From: Ophioderma brevispina
Taxonomy: Eukaryota; Echinodermata; Ophiuroidea; Amphilepidida; Ophiodermatidae
Assembly: GCA_023653785.1 (NCBI GenBank)
Contig: JAMKCH010078420.1
Span: 1-64,000, forward strand
Reading direction: 5' to 3'
DNA: 64,000 bases
In this document: in pieces, positions 46,457 to 57,349 of the stretch
Layout of the letters: every line of letters starts with the position of its first letter
Numbering within the stretch: position 1 is the stretch's first letter
Translations under genes and position numbers: made by a program
Notes under the pieces: model-generated
Seen by the model: only the letters and a program-made list of their open reading frames with translations
Database searches by the model: none
What the model was told of the DNA's origin: nothing

Positions 46457-48757
46457 CTTCTCGTCCATCCGTGCTATACTATCAAAGGTGAACAGCTTCT
46501 CACAACTAAAACAAGATTTCCCAGACAATTGCATTTTCACGTGATGCAGATATTGCTCTTTTGTGGGAAAGCGTCTTCTACAGAACCAGCATATTAGTTT
46601 CTTAGCAAGATCGTCGTATTCTTCGCGATAATCTTTAGCGCTTTTTGTTCTTAAAGTTTTCTTACGCTGGAAGCATTGATGGACGGTTTGTTCTGATTTT
46701 CGTTTTTGTTTATGCGCAAAGGAAGCAAACAAATTGCTCTCCATAGTTTTGAAATGTAGAGGAATTTCAATTTGAGAGATCGGTCTCGTCGTATCGGATG
46801 TGAGCATACTACATACTGAATCAGAACCTCTTATGTTACATTTGCCTATGAGAGACGGTTCAGACGGATTGTAGGTGTTAACATGTTCAACATTAATAGG
46901 CAATGTCACTGCATTTTTTTCTGAATTGTTATATGAAATGGGTTGTTGTGCTTTTGGTTGCTTCTCTACTTTGGAAGCATCGTCTTTTACTGAAACACCG
47001 CCATCTATTTGAAATGGTTTATGAGGAACTTGTGAAAACCGCTGAACTACTATTTGTTCTATAGTTTGGAATGAAGTATTTCCTGTACCTTTGTCATTGT
47101 CATTGTCCGTGTTGTAGCACATACTGATTGATGAGGTGGATTTATTACATGAACGTTCATGGATTTTACCAACTGTAACTAATCTTCTACCTACTGGATC
47201 TTTACTTGATACATCTATTATCCTATTAATAACTTTATTTTGATCAATACATTCCATATTAGCAGTTCTGATATTAGCAGTCTTTGGCAGGGAACTTCCT
47301 CTGGTCTCTGATGCATCACAACACGACGTCCCAATAAATGAATCTGTTGGTGCCTTTCTTTTGCGTTCTGTATCACGGATGGCGTCAACAGTAAGGACAG
47401 ATGCAGCAGGAAGTAATCGATCCTTATCTGGTATGTCAAACACAAAAGTGGTCGAAGGCTGATACAATGGATTAGTAATGGTTCCAAGATTAGTATGTGC
47501 GTCTAAGTCACATTCACTGATGCTATTTGATGAATGGCTTTCTGTTTTACCCGAAGTATAACAGCTAAATGTAGAACTTGGTATAATCATATTGGAATCG
47601 ATCGAACAGGAAGGATTGAAACTTTGCATAAATTCTTGCTTACTTTCCCAACTTTGAGGTAACATTGGCAACAACTCTTCATTTTCATTAAGAGAGTGTA
47701 CTTCATCAACATTATGAAATTGTGAACTGCAGTCACCAGCAATTTGTTCGCAAACCGCTGATTGAACTGTGTGTTTATAGAGATAATCACTTGATACACT
47801 AGTACCCAAAGTCATGGCAATGCCGCTATCATTATCAATATTATATTTCAACGAGGAATTTGTGTTTAAAACATTCTGACCAGTTGAACAATTAATGTTA
47901 AATGGGTCGTTCTTTCCGTCCTTATGGGATTGACGTGATACGGGTATGCATCTTTGATCAACTTTCACAATAGCCTGCAGGCCATCAGGTTTGCTGAAGC
48001 TATTGTGATGTATTCCATTTGAGCCACTTACTCCACCAGGTTTCATGGAATCTGAATTAATCAAGTAGTGATCAGTCCGATATGATGGAATAGAATTTAG
48101 TTGAGCTTCGGTACCGCTTTGAAATGAGACAGGAAGAAAATCGCTCTTTATGTCAACGGAATGCAGGGTATCATTGTCGACAAAGGAAGGCGACCAATCA
48201 TAATTGATTGCTGATGTTGTTAAGTCGAGTGGTAGAACCGATTCATTTGCGATTTTTTGGTGTGGCTGTATGGTCCTGTAAGATAGATCAAGACCATTTG
48301 AGTTCTTTTCATCTTCAGGGTTTAATTCCATATCAGTGTCGATAATACTTCGATTTAATGATAATGGCATTGAGTCATACGGCGTAGATGTTTGGACGTT
48401 TGAGCTTGAATTATTGAAACCCTTGGGAACATGCGTAGAATTTGGAGGAGTAATCCATCGCAAAACGGGAATATTGCCAAATTCTGATGGCTCTGCCAGC
48501 CGTTGAAGACTGTCATTATTTGATTCATCGGAACTATAGCGACTAGAGGCGTCATATGACCAACACTGAACCGGTGGCGTCTGCAAATTAGTACTAGTTT
48601 CGAAATCGCATGCGCCTTGATCTTTACTTCGACTAAGGTCCAGCGCATTACCCTGTTTTATATCTGGTGAAGTATCAAGTGCTTCCATAACTCGTAGGTC
48701 TAACGCTGTACCTTCCATTACTATTTCATCATTTGGACAGCCCCTTTGATAGGCCAT
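46430..48757 (-). CDS. Putative zinc-finger transcriptional regulator with PxDLS-like motifs
   Basis: This single 775-codon frame is by far the longest in the window. The start at 48757 is the first Met after an in-frame TAA at 48830-48832. The N-terminus carries ALDLR (18-22), ALDLS (38-42), GLDLS (155-159) and PLDLT (176-180). The last fits the PxDL(S/T) CtBP-binding consensus and the others are close variants. Residues ~190-640 are Ser/Asn-rich and probably disordered. Basic clusters ERKRK (464-468), KQKRK (683-687) and QRKKTLR (697-703) look like nuclear signals. The C-terminus has Cys pairs C723/C726 with H738/H739, and C749/C752, finger-like but incomplete before the stop; the same frame continues with a true C2H2 finger. 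Inferred role: nuclear DNA-binding co-repressor-recruiting factor. No orthologue is named. It may have an upstream 5' UTR exon. Confidence 0.8.
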   Translation of the reverse strand: MAYQRGCPNDEIVMEGTALDLRVMEALDTSPDIKQGNALDLSRSKDQGACDFETSTNLQTPPVQCWSYDASSRYSSDESNNDSLQRLAEPSEFGNIPVLRWITPPNSTHVPKGFNNSSSNVQTSTPYDSMPLSLNRSIIDTDMELNPEDEKNSNGLDLSYRTIQPHQKIANESVLPLDLTTSAINYDWSPSFVDNDTLHSVDIKSDFLPVSFQSGTEAQLNSIPSYRTDHYLINSDSMKPGGVSGSNGIHHNSFSKPDGLQAIVKVDQRCIPVSRQSHKDGKNDPFNINCSTGQNVLNTNSSLKYNIDNDSGIAMTLGTSVSSDYLYKHTVQSAVCEQIAGDCSSQFHNVDEVHSLNENEELLPMLPQSWESKQEFMQSFNPSCSIDSNMIIPSSTFSCYTSGKTESHSSNSISECDLDAHTNLGTITNPLYQPSTTFVFDIPDKDRLLPAASVLTVDAIRDTERKRKAPTDSFIGTSCCDASETRGSSLPKTANIRTANMECIDQNKVINRIIDVSSKDPVGRRLVTVGKIHERSCNKSTSSISMCYNTDNDNDKGTGNTSFQTIEQIVVQRFSQVPHKPFQIDGGVSVKDDASKVEKQPKAQQPISYNNSEKNAVTLPINVEHVNTYNPSEPSLIGKCNIRGSDSVCSMLTSDTTRPISQIEIPLHFKTMESNLFASFAHKQKRKSEQTVHQCFQRKKTLRTKSAKDYREEYDDLAKKLICWFCRRRFPTKEQYLHHVKMQLSGKSCFSCEKLFTFDSIARMDEKVLHDINAK

Positions 48758-48893
48758 TTGCGGTTTTTTGCACGCAGATGCACTTCTCTGTAGCGTTCTG
48801 AAGTTGGTACTGTTTTCCAGTTTTTCCAGTTAATTGCTTCGTTTGTAATATTCTGTTTGATGCCACATTATGCCATTTTTGCGAAGATGGAAC
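48758..48893 (-). other. 5' leader of the zinc-finger gene with acceptor-like site
   Basis: Upstream of the ATG the minus strand shows an in-frame stop at 48830-48832. A pyrimidine tract CTTTTCCCTTTTAATAG ends at about 48894, which would make 48893 the first exonic base of a 5' UTR-containing exon. No promoter or first exon was recognised further upstream. Confidence 0.45.
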
Positions 48894-49032
48894 CTATTAA
48901 AAGGGAAAAGCGATAACAAAATTATATTAAAAATTGCTTGCAGCATCCCAGAAGAAATCTCCTGAGTGTCTTTGACCTCTAAAATAAAGGCTTCAATGTT
49001 TATAAATATAACTCTTTCTAGGATACCTTCGG

Positions 49033-49415
49033 TGATTATAATAATAATAATAATAGCAGAGATTTATATAGCGCCTTATGCTATTGGCCTCTAAGCGCTT
49101 TCACAAAAGGCCGCTGATCACTGTGGCCCATCTATACCATAAACCATTTCGCATCATTTCAAGGGATGCAGCAGATCGGGATCAGCGCTTTCCCTTATCA
49201 GCAAACATACATCGAGATAACCATCGTAGCCGGGACCAGCTCCCCAAATATCGCATGGGTAAATCGGGACAACCAAGCGGTTAATTTCTTTTCCAGGGAA
49301 ATTACAAAATAGCTGAATCTCACAGGGCTCGAACGCCCGCCTATACGCATGGATGAGCATATACATGAGTCGAGCGCTTACCTGATTGAGCTATCTTCTC
49401 CGCTCCATTCCAATG
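49033..49415 (-). mobile_element. tRNA-derived SINE, minus strand
   Basis: An ATA/ATT microsatellite and TTTATATAGCGCCTTATG tail lie at the left. At the right, in inverse, is a tRNA-like head with GATAGCTCAATCAGGTAAGCG (A box) and GGCGTTCGAGCCCTG (B box). It is distinct from the 24.06-kb family in its body but has the same architecture. Confidence 0.65.
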
Positions 49416-49734
49416 GAGTAAAATTTCACTTTTTCGCGAAGGGAATTCACTCTAAAGCGAGCACATTTTTAAAGAGGCACTACTTGATCCTCAACCTCGA
49501 CTCCACCTTTCACACAATCAAACTTTTTTACTCGTATGTATGTCGGATTTAAATGATGTGATGGCCCTTCCTACCAAAATAGAGAAAAATATATTTTGTT
49601 GTAGTCGGGCGGGACAACTTTAATTAATCAAAGGGAAATTGCACTTATTTGAGAACCAAATTTTCACTCATCAACAATCAGAATGGTCACTGTAGACAGT
49701 CCGAAAGAGTGAAATTACACCCTGTATAAACAAC

Positions 49735-49870
49735 CACTGCAACTTTATGGAGATCCTATCAAGTATGTGCCCGATTTGAGATATCTGGGCTCAAAGATGT
49801 CATCTACTTCAAGCGACTTCACATGACACAAGATACAAGTATGGCTCGCATTTTCAAAGTTGGTTAGCTT
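49735..49870 (+). pseudogene. Short LINE fragment
   Basis: The frame gives LYGDPIKYVPDLRYLGSKM and then SSTSSDF, matching the post-palm YLGS motif of LINE reverse transcriptases. It stops shortly after, so only about 40 residues remain. Confidence 0.5.
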
Positions 49871-49879
49871 GTGAAAGAG

Positions 49880-51150
49880 TCTCGAGTTACTAATTGCAAC
49901 AAACGAGGCTTATACACCACTGCGTGAAAAGAGGCGACCAGACCAGCCATATCTGACGTTTCTTCCAGGGGAGGGCGGCCAAGAAATTCCAATTTCAGAC
50001 GTCGCCATTGGTTTAACACGTAAAAACGAAATCTTGACGAAAAATTCTGATTTTTTTTACATGTTGTCAAAGAATATTTTCTTATTCCAAAACCGTTGGA
50101 GTTGAAGAATCAACTCCACTGGAAGGGTAATTTCTGATTTTTTTGTATGAATAACGAAAGAGGACGAGGTCGTATGTGGGTCATGGGAACACCCATGACT
50201 GACCAACATCAAAGCACCCAAATTGGTTTGTGGTTTGCACTCCGTATTGCTGTAATTTCGTTTGACATTTTTGGTGAGTTGCTACAATTAATGAGGCTTG
50301 GCCGCCACCGCCTGGTATCTTCAGCACTTACTGGACGACAATGAAAGCAAGATTCCACAAACAGCCTCACCTGCCCAAGATAAGAGTGCATGGAAAAAAA
50401 ATCCTTGTGGTCGACTGTTCTGCAGCCGAAGAATAATTAAGGATAATAGTATACTCTGGTATTTAATCTAATAAAACCCAGTAGAGCCGTTTTTTAAATC
50501 TTCATCAACATGGTACCAATATATGAATTCGACAACCTTTCACTGAGTGACTTGATGCCTGTATCACCGTGAGGGTTGTGTATTCCAATGGGGATTCGCT
50601 ATCGCGCAGTAAACTTATAGGTTGTATTTATGCCAGCATGATATTTTCAATTAATCTGACAAATGACCTAAAGTTTACTGGTGCATGGACGTCGGTACAC
50701 GACTACACGGCAGGTGCATCTACATAATCATGATTTTGAACCACCAGGACTTCGAAGAAAAAGGTAAAGTAATGATAATATGTTTGTAGATTTTGTGTTA
50801 TTTTTTAAATACTAGGAATACCAAAGTAAATTTTGCTTGTCTACTTTTAATTTTTGAAAGAGTAGTTCTATTACAGAAATCAAGTCAGAATACCTGGAAG
50901 TTTCGAGTATACTGAACAAGCCATTTTACTAAACCCGGTGATAGTCCAATAATTGTATGATTTGACCCCACACAAATTGCAACAGAAACAATTTTGGTGT
51001 TAATATACTCTGAAATAGTCAAAAAATATATTAAAGTCTTACCACAATCAACCGAGTGGAAACTGTAGAAATAAGGGGGCAACGTTTGTACAGGGGGAAA
51101 AATTAAATTGTTCGAATTGATTTATAATAAATGTACCAATTTAAATTGGC
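49880..51150. other. No recognised gene
   Basis: Several short frames on both strands were inspected without a family match, and no repeat boundary was identified. Confidence 0.3.
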
Positions 51151-51159
51151 TACCCTGAG

Positions 51160-51625
51160 GTTTAAAAAAAGGTATAGTTTGCCCTATCTACGCGTTATAG
51201 TTTTTATTACAATAGGCTCATTAAAGTTCAAGGTCATCCTGGGGTAAAATTACATAGAGTGGTCCGATTTTTTTGATCGACTGATTGTAAACTGTTATTT
51301 TGTCCACTAGATACTAAATGTAAATATATTCTTTGTTTGAACTTTCCTTATATAAGAATTACAAGAGTTATGACTAGTACCTCCCATATACCCCTGTATC
51401 CCCCCGTCACTTTTGCGTTCAAATTAAATGCAACGAATATTATGAGTTGCACCAGTATATTTTCGGGTTCTGTCCATTAGACAACACTTTGACACCATTT
51501 GTTTATAACGAACGGATATATCTGAAAATTTACACCCCCCATTGTGACCTGAACCTATTTTGACTCATCACTATGAACTACAACCTGCAGATATGGCAAA
51601 CTATACCGTTTTTTAATCCTGGAAA
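51160..51625. mobile_element. Fold-back element, about 465 bp
   Basis: The left arm (AAAAAGGTATAGTTTGCC, GTTCAAGGTCATCCTGGGGT, TTATTTTGTCCACTAGA) is inverse to the right arm (GGCAAACTATACCGTTTTT, TGTGACCTGAAC, CTGTCCATTAGACAA). The outer GGTATAGTTTGCC word recurs in the fold-backs at 6.45 and 63.0 kb. Confidence 0.7.
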
Positions 51626-51954
51626 TGTAACGAACACGTTGTGCATATTTTTCGACGCGTTTTGATACTTTTCATATTTAGACCCCTGTATAAACCTTAC
51701 CCCCTTTACAAATATATTTCCAATCCCTTTTATTTTAGTAGACTTTTGATAATGTTGTTTTTAAAGGTATTCTCAATACAATTCTGTTGGAATTGATTCT
51801 TGTTGCAATTAGTGGTGGGTTCAGGCCAGATTCATTCTATTTTGACTGGCCTATGAGAACCTCTACTTTCCCGATGATAAACATTTTGCTTTCCTACATC
51901 CAAGTCTTATTACTCAATTCAATTTAATAAAATTAATGTTGCTACAGTTGGACA

Positions 51955-52250
51955 ACAGTATGCTCAACAATCAGTTGATCAAAAACTTTGCCGTACTCAC
52001 CGGTTGAGCAAGAAATCTACTACCATACATATTCTTGTGGGTTGAGTAAAGTTTTATCACCCCTGTTGAGTAAAAAATCACAGCTCAACCGTTGAGTAAA
52101 CGGAGTAAATTTGCACTCACTGGTACAATTTTTACTACCGAGGCAGATAAACGTGCTACTCCACTTTGTTGAGTCCAGTTTACTCAACAAAAGAGCTCTA
52201 ATGAGAAAAATATTAAAAAAAAAAAATACTCAGGTTGAGTACAAATTTGT
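51955..52250. repeat. Cluster of GTTGAGTAAA-like motifs
   Basis: GTTGAG(T/C)A(A/G) or its inverse TACTCAAC/CTCAAC occurs about ten times in under 300 bp, in both orientations and with irregular spacing. It is not a regular tandem array. No ORF spans it. Confidence 0.55.
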
Positions 52251-52259
52251 CAGTAAACT

Positions 52260-54600
52260 GTATTTTTTCTGAAAAAAAATCTTAAGTGAACTTCCTTTGG
52301 TCAAAATATGTCAACCTGTTTTCTGCACTCAATCCCAATATCAAGTGGAGTTATTTGTTGGCAGTTTTACGTCAGGCAGCTGTCTTGAAGGTGTACAAAA
52401 GGCGGTCGTTAAAGACCACTGGTATTATCAACAGGTCATATTCTGTCTTTATTGGTGTGCAGTAAGTGTGACCAGAGACTCTATCACCAAATTCTATCCC
52501 CGACGTCCTTCGCCTGCATTTAAATGCACTTTTGAACAAGACGAGTCCTTAAAAAGGACAATCTTCTGCGTCTTAGTGCACAATTTGCGAAATGAAACAA
52601 TAAATAGAGTTTTGTAACAGTCAGTCGCTAGGTAGCTCGATAATGAAGTCATTCGCCCGATTCTGTTTTCATGATCCCGTTCATTGCGAGAGTTTAGTCC
52701 AATCTGTTAAATGACCGAACAACTTTATGATCGAGACTCAAACATGGTAATTGAAGTAATTATTATGGTTTGGTTGAATATTTAATTTTATTTTGAATGA
52801 TCAACTACACCTCATCGTATTTTCCAGAAAAAATGACATCCGATATTTTATTCTTGAACCAATAATGACAATTTTAAAATGTACCCTTTTTAAAGGATGT
52901 CAGAACATGCCCTCCTTTCCATCTACCCCCTGTTTGTTTTAATTAACATGTGAATTAGTTTGCAACTTGTATGTTGAGATCAAAAAGCAAGCTTTCTGTT
53001 GGCGCTACCTTCATTAGGGTATATACATTCGTTCATATCCAAAATTTTTTACCCAAACTCTATAAAACATTCGAAAATTTTCGTTTACACTACGTCTCTT
53101 CATGTACGTTTGCACGGTGTTCAATACGACTCGCCCGCGGTCAGTGTTTGAAACAGGTGAAGCCTTGGCATGCTTGATTAGACTTGGTTCACCTGGCCTG
53201 CTTGTGTGTTAGTCAATAGAAAAGCAGTAACACGTGCACAGCCTAGTTAATTTACAATGCGATTTTAATTTTCACGAGACTAGTTGCTACCCCATCCTTG
53301 TTTTAATAAACATATCAGCAAAATTAATGAATTGTTTTGAAGATGAAGGATGGGCTTATTTATGTACCGGTCCATAGTAATATATAATGTGTGGTAAGCA
53401 AGGTTTGGCACAGTTAAATATTATAAACAATTAAAGATAATATTTTACAACGTGTTGTTAAACGTGTTATTAAAAACTTCTGAAATAGGGTCTGTCGGCT
53501 GTTAAAGTTAACAACAAAATAATCTACATGTAATTAAAAGTTCAAATAACCTGAAGACGAATTTGTGGGTTTAAGGCGAAACTAGTTGTTCGTAATTTTG
53601 ATTTTTAAAATGTTGTTCAAAATGTATGAATATTCAAAATACTGCTATGCTTGGAAGCACCAGTGACCAGCCATGCATAATTGCAAACACAGAGAACCGA
53701 TTTCTGCATAGCTCGGGACTGACTGGTAACACTATATTGCAATGAATACTATGCAAGGCATCAATCATTATAATGATCAACCTTTATTGTGAAACAAAAA
53801 GACATTCAGTTTCATGTTACTTTTTCTGGTACATCTGGTATTATTGGTATTATTGAAGTAGAAATCGCATTGCATGGAACACCAAACTACAGGTTACCAT
53901 ACTCTCCTTTTAAATGGAACTTCTTATCCAGTGCAAAGGCCAAATCACACTGTGTAGTAATATCTGTCATACATTGCTGAACAAAAATTGCGTCTGTTTA
54001 CCACACATGAAATATTAGTCTGATTAATGAAATAGTTACATGCTATCAGTGTTAAAATATACATACAAACAATATAATTCTCTACCACAATTGTATATCA
54101 TAACATTGGAAGTATTATTTTGGATATAAATTGGCTATAGAAGTCATTCTACAGTAAAATTTGTCAAGCAAAATTTTGCAATCTGACCCAACCATATCAG
54201 AAAAACTGTTACATAGCTACCATACAAAGCTTGGTTAGGACTAGTCTCATTTAGTGCAAGCAGGGAATGTCACTATCACTAGTGACCAGTGCAAGTAGGT
54301 TATGTATATCACTGACCAAGGCCATGGAAATATGAGACTCTTGAACTCAACATCTAGTATCAGTAACAGCTGAACAGTGTAAACAATGGACGGGCTGTAT
54401 ACACACAATAAAAACTATATGTACCACTGCATGGGGTTTTGGTCAATTCAGGATTAATCTTCTGCCAGGCAGAAGAAAAAATCCCGCAAAGGAAATAAAC
54501 CATTGCTAATGGGACATTGGCTTTAGATCTAACAAGAAAAATTAACACTACTTCTTTTTGGCGGTGATCGACAGATTTTCCTCCAGGGATTTTCCTCCGT
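52260..54600. other. No recognised gene or repeat
   Basis: A 2.3-kb stretch without domain-bearing frames or visible element ends. The ORF at 52297-52617 (+) has no recognisable motif. Confidence 0.3.
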
Positions 54601-54614
54601 TAGTGATAAAAGTG

Positions 54615-54985
54615 ACATACGCGTAGACTGTCCCACAGTCTCGGCTCTGTCTTCGGATTCAGGGCACAGTAGGTTCAATTAACATAAAACTTATTTCACT
54701 CACCAACACCATGCATCCAATGTATATACAAAACAAATAAAAATACTAAAATCCTAAAAAATATCAGGTTGGGCCCTCCCTGCACCCTTGGGCATCGGTC
54801 CTTTTATTACTGCGCTGCCGCCTTTTTGACCCCCAATGGCCGCCCATACGCCCTCATACGAACCAACTTGTCCACTGATTAACAAAATTCAAAATGCCAC
54901 TCGCCCGGTTGGCTCAGAGGGATATTAGTCTGCATTACCAGTCGTTTATACCACAGACCCTGGGAGGGTCTGCATACACACAGAA
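54615..54985 (+). repeat. Dispersed repeat, second copy
   Basis: Inverse of the 31645-32395 repeat but without the nested 340-bp element, so it is effectively the empty-site form. The right part includes GGTTGGCTCAGAGGG and GACCCTGGGAGGGTC. A tRNA-like A box is possible there, but no B box is evident. Confidence 0.72.
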
Positions 54986-55531
54986 TCCACAAACAGGCAT
55001 CTTTATCTTCAACCATCAAGTTGCCATCCCCATCAGTAAGAAATATCTCTTCATACCATATCACTTACGTCCCAAATGACTACCAACCTGACGATCATCG
55101 CAAAAAAGGAGGTAGCGTTATTTTTCTTTTCCCCCTAAAAAACAAGACAGGGGTCCACCCCGTGATTTTTGAAAAGTGCCAAAAATGACATTTATAGGGA
55201 CGTAAGAGACATAGTCGTACTTTGCGACGTACAGTACAGTGTGTCTTCAGAGGGAGAAACCTCCACAAAATATAATTTGAATTTAAACGACATCAACCAG
55301 TACCAAAAATGAGCAGATAACCAAAGCAACACAAGTGACTACCCAATACAACACTGGGAAGTAAGCCACTGATCATGTACCCCTACCGTTACTTATCACC
55401 CTGATGAACTTAACCTGAACAAAGTAATACAACGGCATTGCGCTCATATACAATCTCATCCATGTGACTACAAAGCCTTACCGGATCTCCCGATTATCTT
55501 AACACTTTTAAACCACACTTAGATATAAGGA
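54986..55531. other. No recognised feature
   Basis: No supported gene or repeat. Confidence 0.3.
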
Positions 55532-55951
55532 CCCAATTCACATATCAGGAACCTGTTATAACTGGTAGATGCTATTCAGCAGGTACCTGTTATAACTGAC
55601 TCAATGTATACACTGCATACAGTGCTATACAGCAGGTACCAGTGGAACGGGTTACTGTTCCTTACCGTATTGTACACGCATATTTCCAACCCTGGACTTA
55701 GTAATGTTTATCTTTACTCTAAAATAATATTGAAATACATTTATTTTAAAAAGGCCATGGTTGGATTCGAACCTGTGATACCTGCAATATAAATCGATGC
55801 TCTTATCCACTACATTAACGAAGGAGGAGGATGTGGAAGGAAACTGATTTTAATCCTACATAAGCTCTACACATGAGTCAGTTATAACAGGTACTTGCTG
55901 AATAGCAATAGCATTTACCAGTTATAACAGGTTCCTGCTATATGAATTAGG
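55532..55951. mobile_element. MITE with tRNA-like core, copy 2
   Basis: Same architecture as 39244-39700. Arms start CCCAATTCACATATCAGGAA with GTTATAACTG and CAGCAGGTACC motifs, and the inverse right arm ends at 55951. It has small deletions in the right half relative to copy 1. Confidence 0.82.
55753..55825 (-). tRNA. tRNA-like core of the MITE, copy 2
   Basis: In inverse it has TTAATGTAGTGGATAAGAGCA and CACAGGTTCGAATCCAACCA, as in copy 1. The anticodon-arm region differs slightly and the acceptor is unpaired, so it is a relic. Confidence 0.5.
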
Positions 55952-57345
55952 TGATATAGGACATTGGAACTAAAACAGTTTGTCTCCTGTTTGATGTGGA
56001 ATGATTGGCCAATTACGTGACTTGTAAAAGAGTCAGTGATGTAAATTGTACACATTTTTTGTTTGCAGCGTGATTTGAGAAAAAATGTCTCTTTGGTTAA
56101 ATTTCCAGTGCTCCTTCTTACTTTGGCTTTTAAAAGAATGTTACGGAGTTTGGGTGGGGATCTATTTAAAAACACACACATTTTAAAACTAGTTTCACGT
56201 TTCAAGCTTATGTTCCAAAGTTATGGGTTTCTGCATTTTCCGGAAAAGTTTGGATTTTTGAAAATGTTTTCAAATTTCTTACAGAAAAGACAAAATGGAA
56301 ATTGTTGTTAGTGTCATTCTTAGTAAATTTAACCCCCGAAACAGAAAAGCGATATGGCGTTGAAAATAATTCAAACAAAATCAGTGAAAACAACCTGTCA
56401 AAACTTGAAGAGTTTATAAGCAATTTCGACGCAGTTTTCGATTTTCATCTTTACCTGAGATTCTAAAGAGAATCTGGTTTTGAGATCGGAGTTTTATGAG
56501 TAGTATGTTTTTAAGTAGTAGCCAAAAATGTTTTCCAATGGGGCCTAAATCCACTTCACACATAAAATAAAGAAATACATAAAAAACATGTAAAATTCAG
56601 AGAGTGTGGCCTCTGCATTGCGTCAGAGTCTTGACCTTAATACCTTAGAAAGACATGAGGACATTTCCAGAAAGAAGCGTCACAATTTTTTTTCAAACCC
56701 GGTTGTTTTTGCATATTTGGAATACGGTGTCTATATGTAATAAGATGATGATTTAGTATTTTCTGTCGTGCACGACAGAAAATCAAAGCATGCTTTTCTT
56801 TAGGGACGATTACTATAGCAGGTAAGTTCAAAACAAGGTTTGCGGTTTTCTTCTGTACTTGTTTGTCCGTTAAACCTTCGAAACATTCTCTGTGGTCTAC
56901 AACCGATCCAGTGCAATTTATCTTCAAAAAAATCCTCCTGTCACTTTAAGCAGTTCATTTGTATGTTCCTGAAAATACATTAAGTTCCGTTCTGGTTTAA
57001 CCCACGCGGACAAAATGTAATTATTCAGGCCGCGGAAACAGTTCCATAAAAAAGATAAAAAGATGCACTTACCCGGATACTGTGTACAGACAGACAAGAA
57101 CGACGAATTGTTAATGCGTCGATACTTAATCACGTCCGTTATGAATTCTTTCAAACGATATATTATTCTGATATTAAAAGACACAGCTGAGCTAATGCGA
57201 ATGGAGTATATATCTGTCGATATAGTTCACCAACTTAATACAGTACTGCAGTAGAACTTGAACCTTGCGTGAAGTTGACCCCCGGATTCTCTCATGTGTG
57301 ACCATAGTAAATTTGAAGTATAAACAATGAAATCAATGGTAGACT
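55952..57345. other. No recognised gene; perfect 26-bp palindrome
   Basis: Adjacent minus-strand frames (57184-56924 and 56927-56637) were examined; neither shows a domain. A perfect palindrome lies at 56758-56783. Nothing else is recognised. Confidence 0.3.
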
Positions 57346-57349
57346 TATA

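Larger units (their letters stand above)
44702..46879. repeat. Tandem duplication, unit 2
   Basis: Second copy of the 2.19-kb unit. The left ~750 bp (to 45450) show scattered single-base losses relative to unit 1, while the rest is identical by eye. The intact gene continues rightward from this copy. Confidence 0.92.

Noticed and set aside
44105..46597. Plus-strand 100-codon frames at 44105 and 46295
   Set aside because: They are antisense to the zinc-finger 3' end and occur twice only because of the duplication.
47218..48648. Shadow frames on the minus strand inside the large ORF
   Set aside because: They are alternative-frame shadows of the zinc-finger gene without motifs of their own.
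46430..48757. The 775-codon ORF as a transposon or domesticated transposase
   Set aside because: No DDE, RT or integrase motifs and no flanking inverted ends; the composition and motifs fit a nuclear regulator.
54900..54975. tRNA gene at the right end of the 54.6-kb repeat
   Set aside because: An A-box-like word is present, but there is no B box and no cloverleaf; the relation of head and tail orientation does not fit a SINE either.
56637..57184. Two adjacent minus-strand frames as one frameshifted gene
   Set aside because: They overlap by a few bases, but neither shows a family motif, and codon composition is not distinctive.
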